Shown here: one piece after another, positions 34,332-34,902 of the stretch | How positions within the stretch are numbered: the first letter of the stretch is position 1 | Layout: the number at the start of each line of letters is the position of its first letter | Assembly (NCBI GenBank): GCA_003223245.1 | Contig: QHYI01000106.1 | Location: 1 to 34,902, forward strand | Source: Acidobacteriota bacterium | GTDB taxonomy: Bacteria; Acidobacteriota; Terriglobia; Acidiferrales; UBA7541 | Reading direction: 5' to 3' | Length of the DNA: 34,902 nucleotides | Program-made: the position numbers and the translations under genes | Notes under the pieces: generated by a model | Databases searched by the model: none | What the model was told of the DNA's origin: nothing | What the model saw: only the letters and a program-made list of their open reading frames with translations

Positions 34332-34379
34332 AATGAACCGCCTTTTTGGACAGAACACAATGAACCGCCTTTTTGGACA
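34332..34379 (+). repeat. Two 27-bp-spaced direct repeats before the TonB-dependent receptor
   Basis: TGAACCGCCTTTTTGGACA occurs at 34334-34352 and again at 34361-34379, exactly 27 bases apart, with identical bases (AA) in front of both. They are just upstream of the receptor ATG at 34387. They could be paired operator sites or the multiple terminal repeats of an IS21-like element end; no transposase is seen in the window. Confidence 0.8.
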
Positions 34380-34386
34380 CAACCCT

Positions 34387-34902
34387 ATGAGTTCTCAGCT
34401 CAGTCCAATTTCGGGAACCATCCTCGCGTTGAAAATCACGACAGCGATTGCATTATGGGTTCCTGTTATCGCTCTCGGCCAGACGCCGGGACGAAATCTT
34501 TCCGGTATGGTTAAGTCGTCCTCCGGTTCTCCCATTCCGAGCGCGCAGATTTCCGTCAAAAACCTGGTAAGCGGCAATACGTTTTCCGCAAAGGTTGGAG
34601 AGGACGGGTCCTACAAACTGATGAACCTGCCACCCGGGAACTACGAGGTTTCTGCCACCGCTCCCGGATTTGCCTCCGTCCGCACCTTCGTGACCATAAA
34701 TCCGGATCAGGACCAAGTAACCAATCTGACGCTGTCTTCTGGGAACGAACAAAGGGCTTCGTCCACCGTGAGTGGCGCAGTCAACTCGCAAAGCGTGCGG
34801 GAGCTTCCGCTCAACGGGCGTTCGGCATCCGATCTGGCTGCGCTTGAGCCCGGAGTCGAGACAGCTCGCACGCAATCCTCGGGACAGGGCAAATATGGTT
34901 TC
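34387..34902 (+). CDS. Oar-like TonB-dependent receptor, N-terminal part (runs off right edge)
   Basis: The frame is open from 34333 to the window end; 172 residues from ATG 34387 are visible. A signal peptide (ALKITTAIALWVPVIALGQ) is followed by a carboxypeptidase-regulatory-like beta-sandwich (LSGMVKSSSGSPIPSAQISV, GEDGSYKLMNLPPGNYEVSATAPGF) and the start of the plug (NSQSVRELPLNGRSASDLAALEPGV). This is the arrangement of the large Oar-like TonB-dependent outer-membrane proteins abundant in Acidobacteria. The ATG at 34387 is preferred because upstream in-frame ATGs (34333, 34360) lie in the direct repeats and would displace the signal peptide. Substrate unknown. Confidence 0.85.
   Translation, partial: MSSQLSPISGTILALKITTAIALWVPVIALGQTPGRNLSGMVKSSSGSPIPSAQISVKNLVSGNTFSAKVGEDGSYKLMNLPPGNYEVSATAPGFASVRTFVTINPDQDQVTNLTLSSGNEQRASSTVSGAVNSQSVRELPLNGRSASDLAALEPGVETARTQSSGQGKYGF

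Overview
The window looks like a chromosomal segment of a Gram-negative soil bacterium, most likely an acidobacterium. The clues are a moderately GC-rich composition, a large Oar-like TonB-dependent receptor (carboxypeptidase-regulatory-like N-terminus followed by an RELPLNGRS-type plug) at the right edge, several twin-arginine catabolic proteins, and an envelope-polysaccharide locus. This placement is an inference from gene style; no rRNA or marker gene is present. No tRNA, CRISPR array or intact insertion sequence was seen.

Left and centre (523-21527, minus strand): a single co-directional run of 17 genes for making and exporting a decorated exopolysaccharide or capsule. In transcription order these are an RfaH/NusG-like antiterminator, outer-membrane export protein, chain-length (PCP/Wzz) protein, ExeA-like AAA ATPase fused to LysM, a tyrosine-kinase-like protein with degenerate nucleotide motifs, initiating sugar-phosphate transferase, Gfo/Idh dehydrogenase, DegT aminotransferase, Wzy/ligase-type polymerase, GT4, AsnB amidotransferase, GT4, FemAB-like acyltransferase, Wzx flippase, MBOAT acyltransferase, SGNH partner and a last GT4. 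Several stop/start overlaps of the ATGA type and short gaps support one transcript. The genes imply a Wzx/Wzy-type polymer containing an amino sugar and modified by amidation, aminoacylation or acylation. A convergent fragment of a surface beta-helix protein lies at the far left.

Middle (21528-25247): a 502-bp divergent control region separates the minus operon from a plus-strand MBOAT-SGNH pair that is a paralogue of the pair at the distal end of the operon. Two sequences resembling the enterobacterial ops element (the RfaH recruitment signal), one on each strand, lie downstream of plausible promoters and point in the two transcription directions. A SYLF-domain secreted protein follows.

Right (25820-34309, plus strand): a catabolic cluster with three MmgE/PrpD-family proteins, each with a twin-arginine N-terminus, interleaved with a tartrate/D-malate dehydrogenase, a D-tartrate dehydratase-like enolase-superfamily enzyme and a DctA-type dicarboxylate symporter. 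It suggests use of tartrate or a related hydroxy-dicarboxylate. The predicted export of the PrpD-like proteins is unusual. After a pair of 27-bp-spaced direct repeats, the TonB-dependent receptor runs off the right edge.
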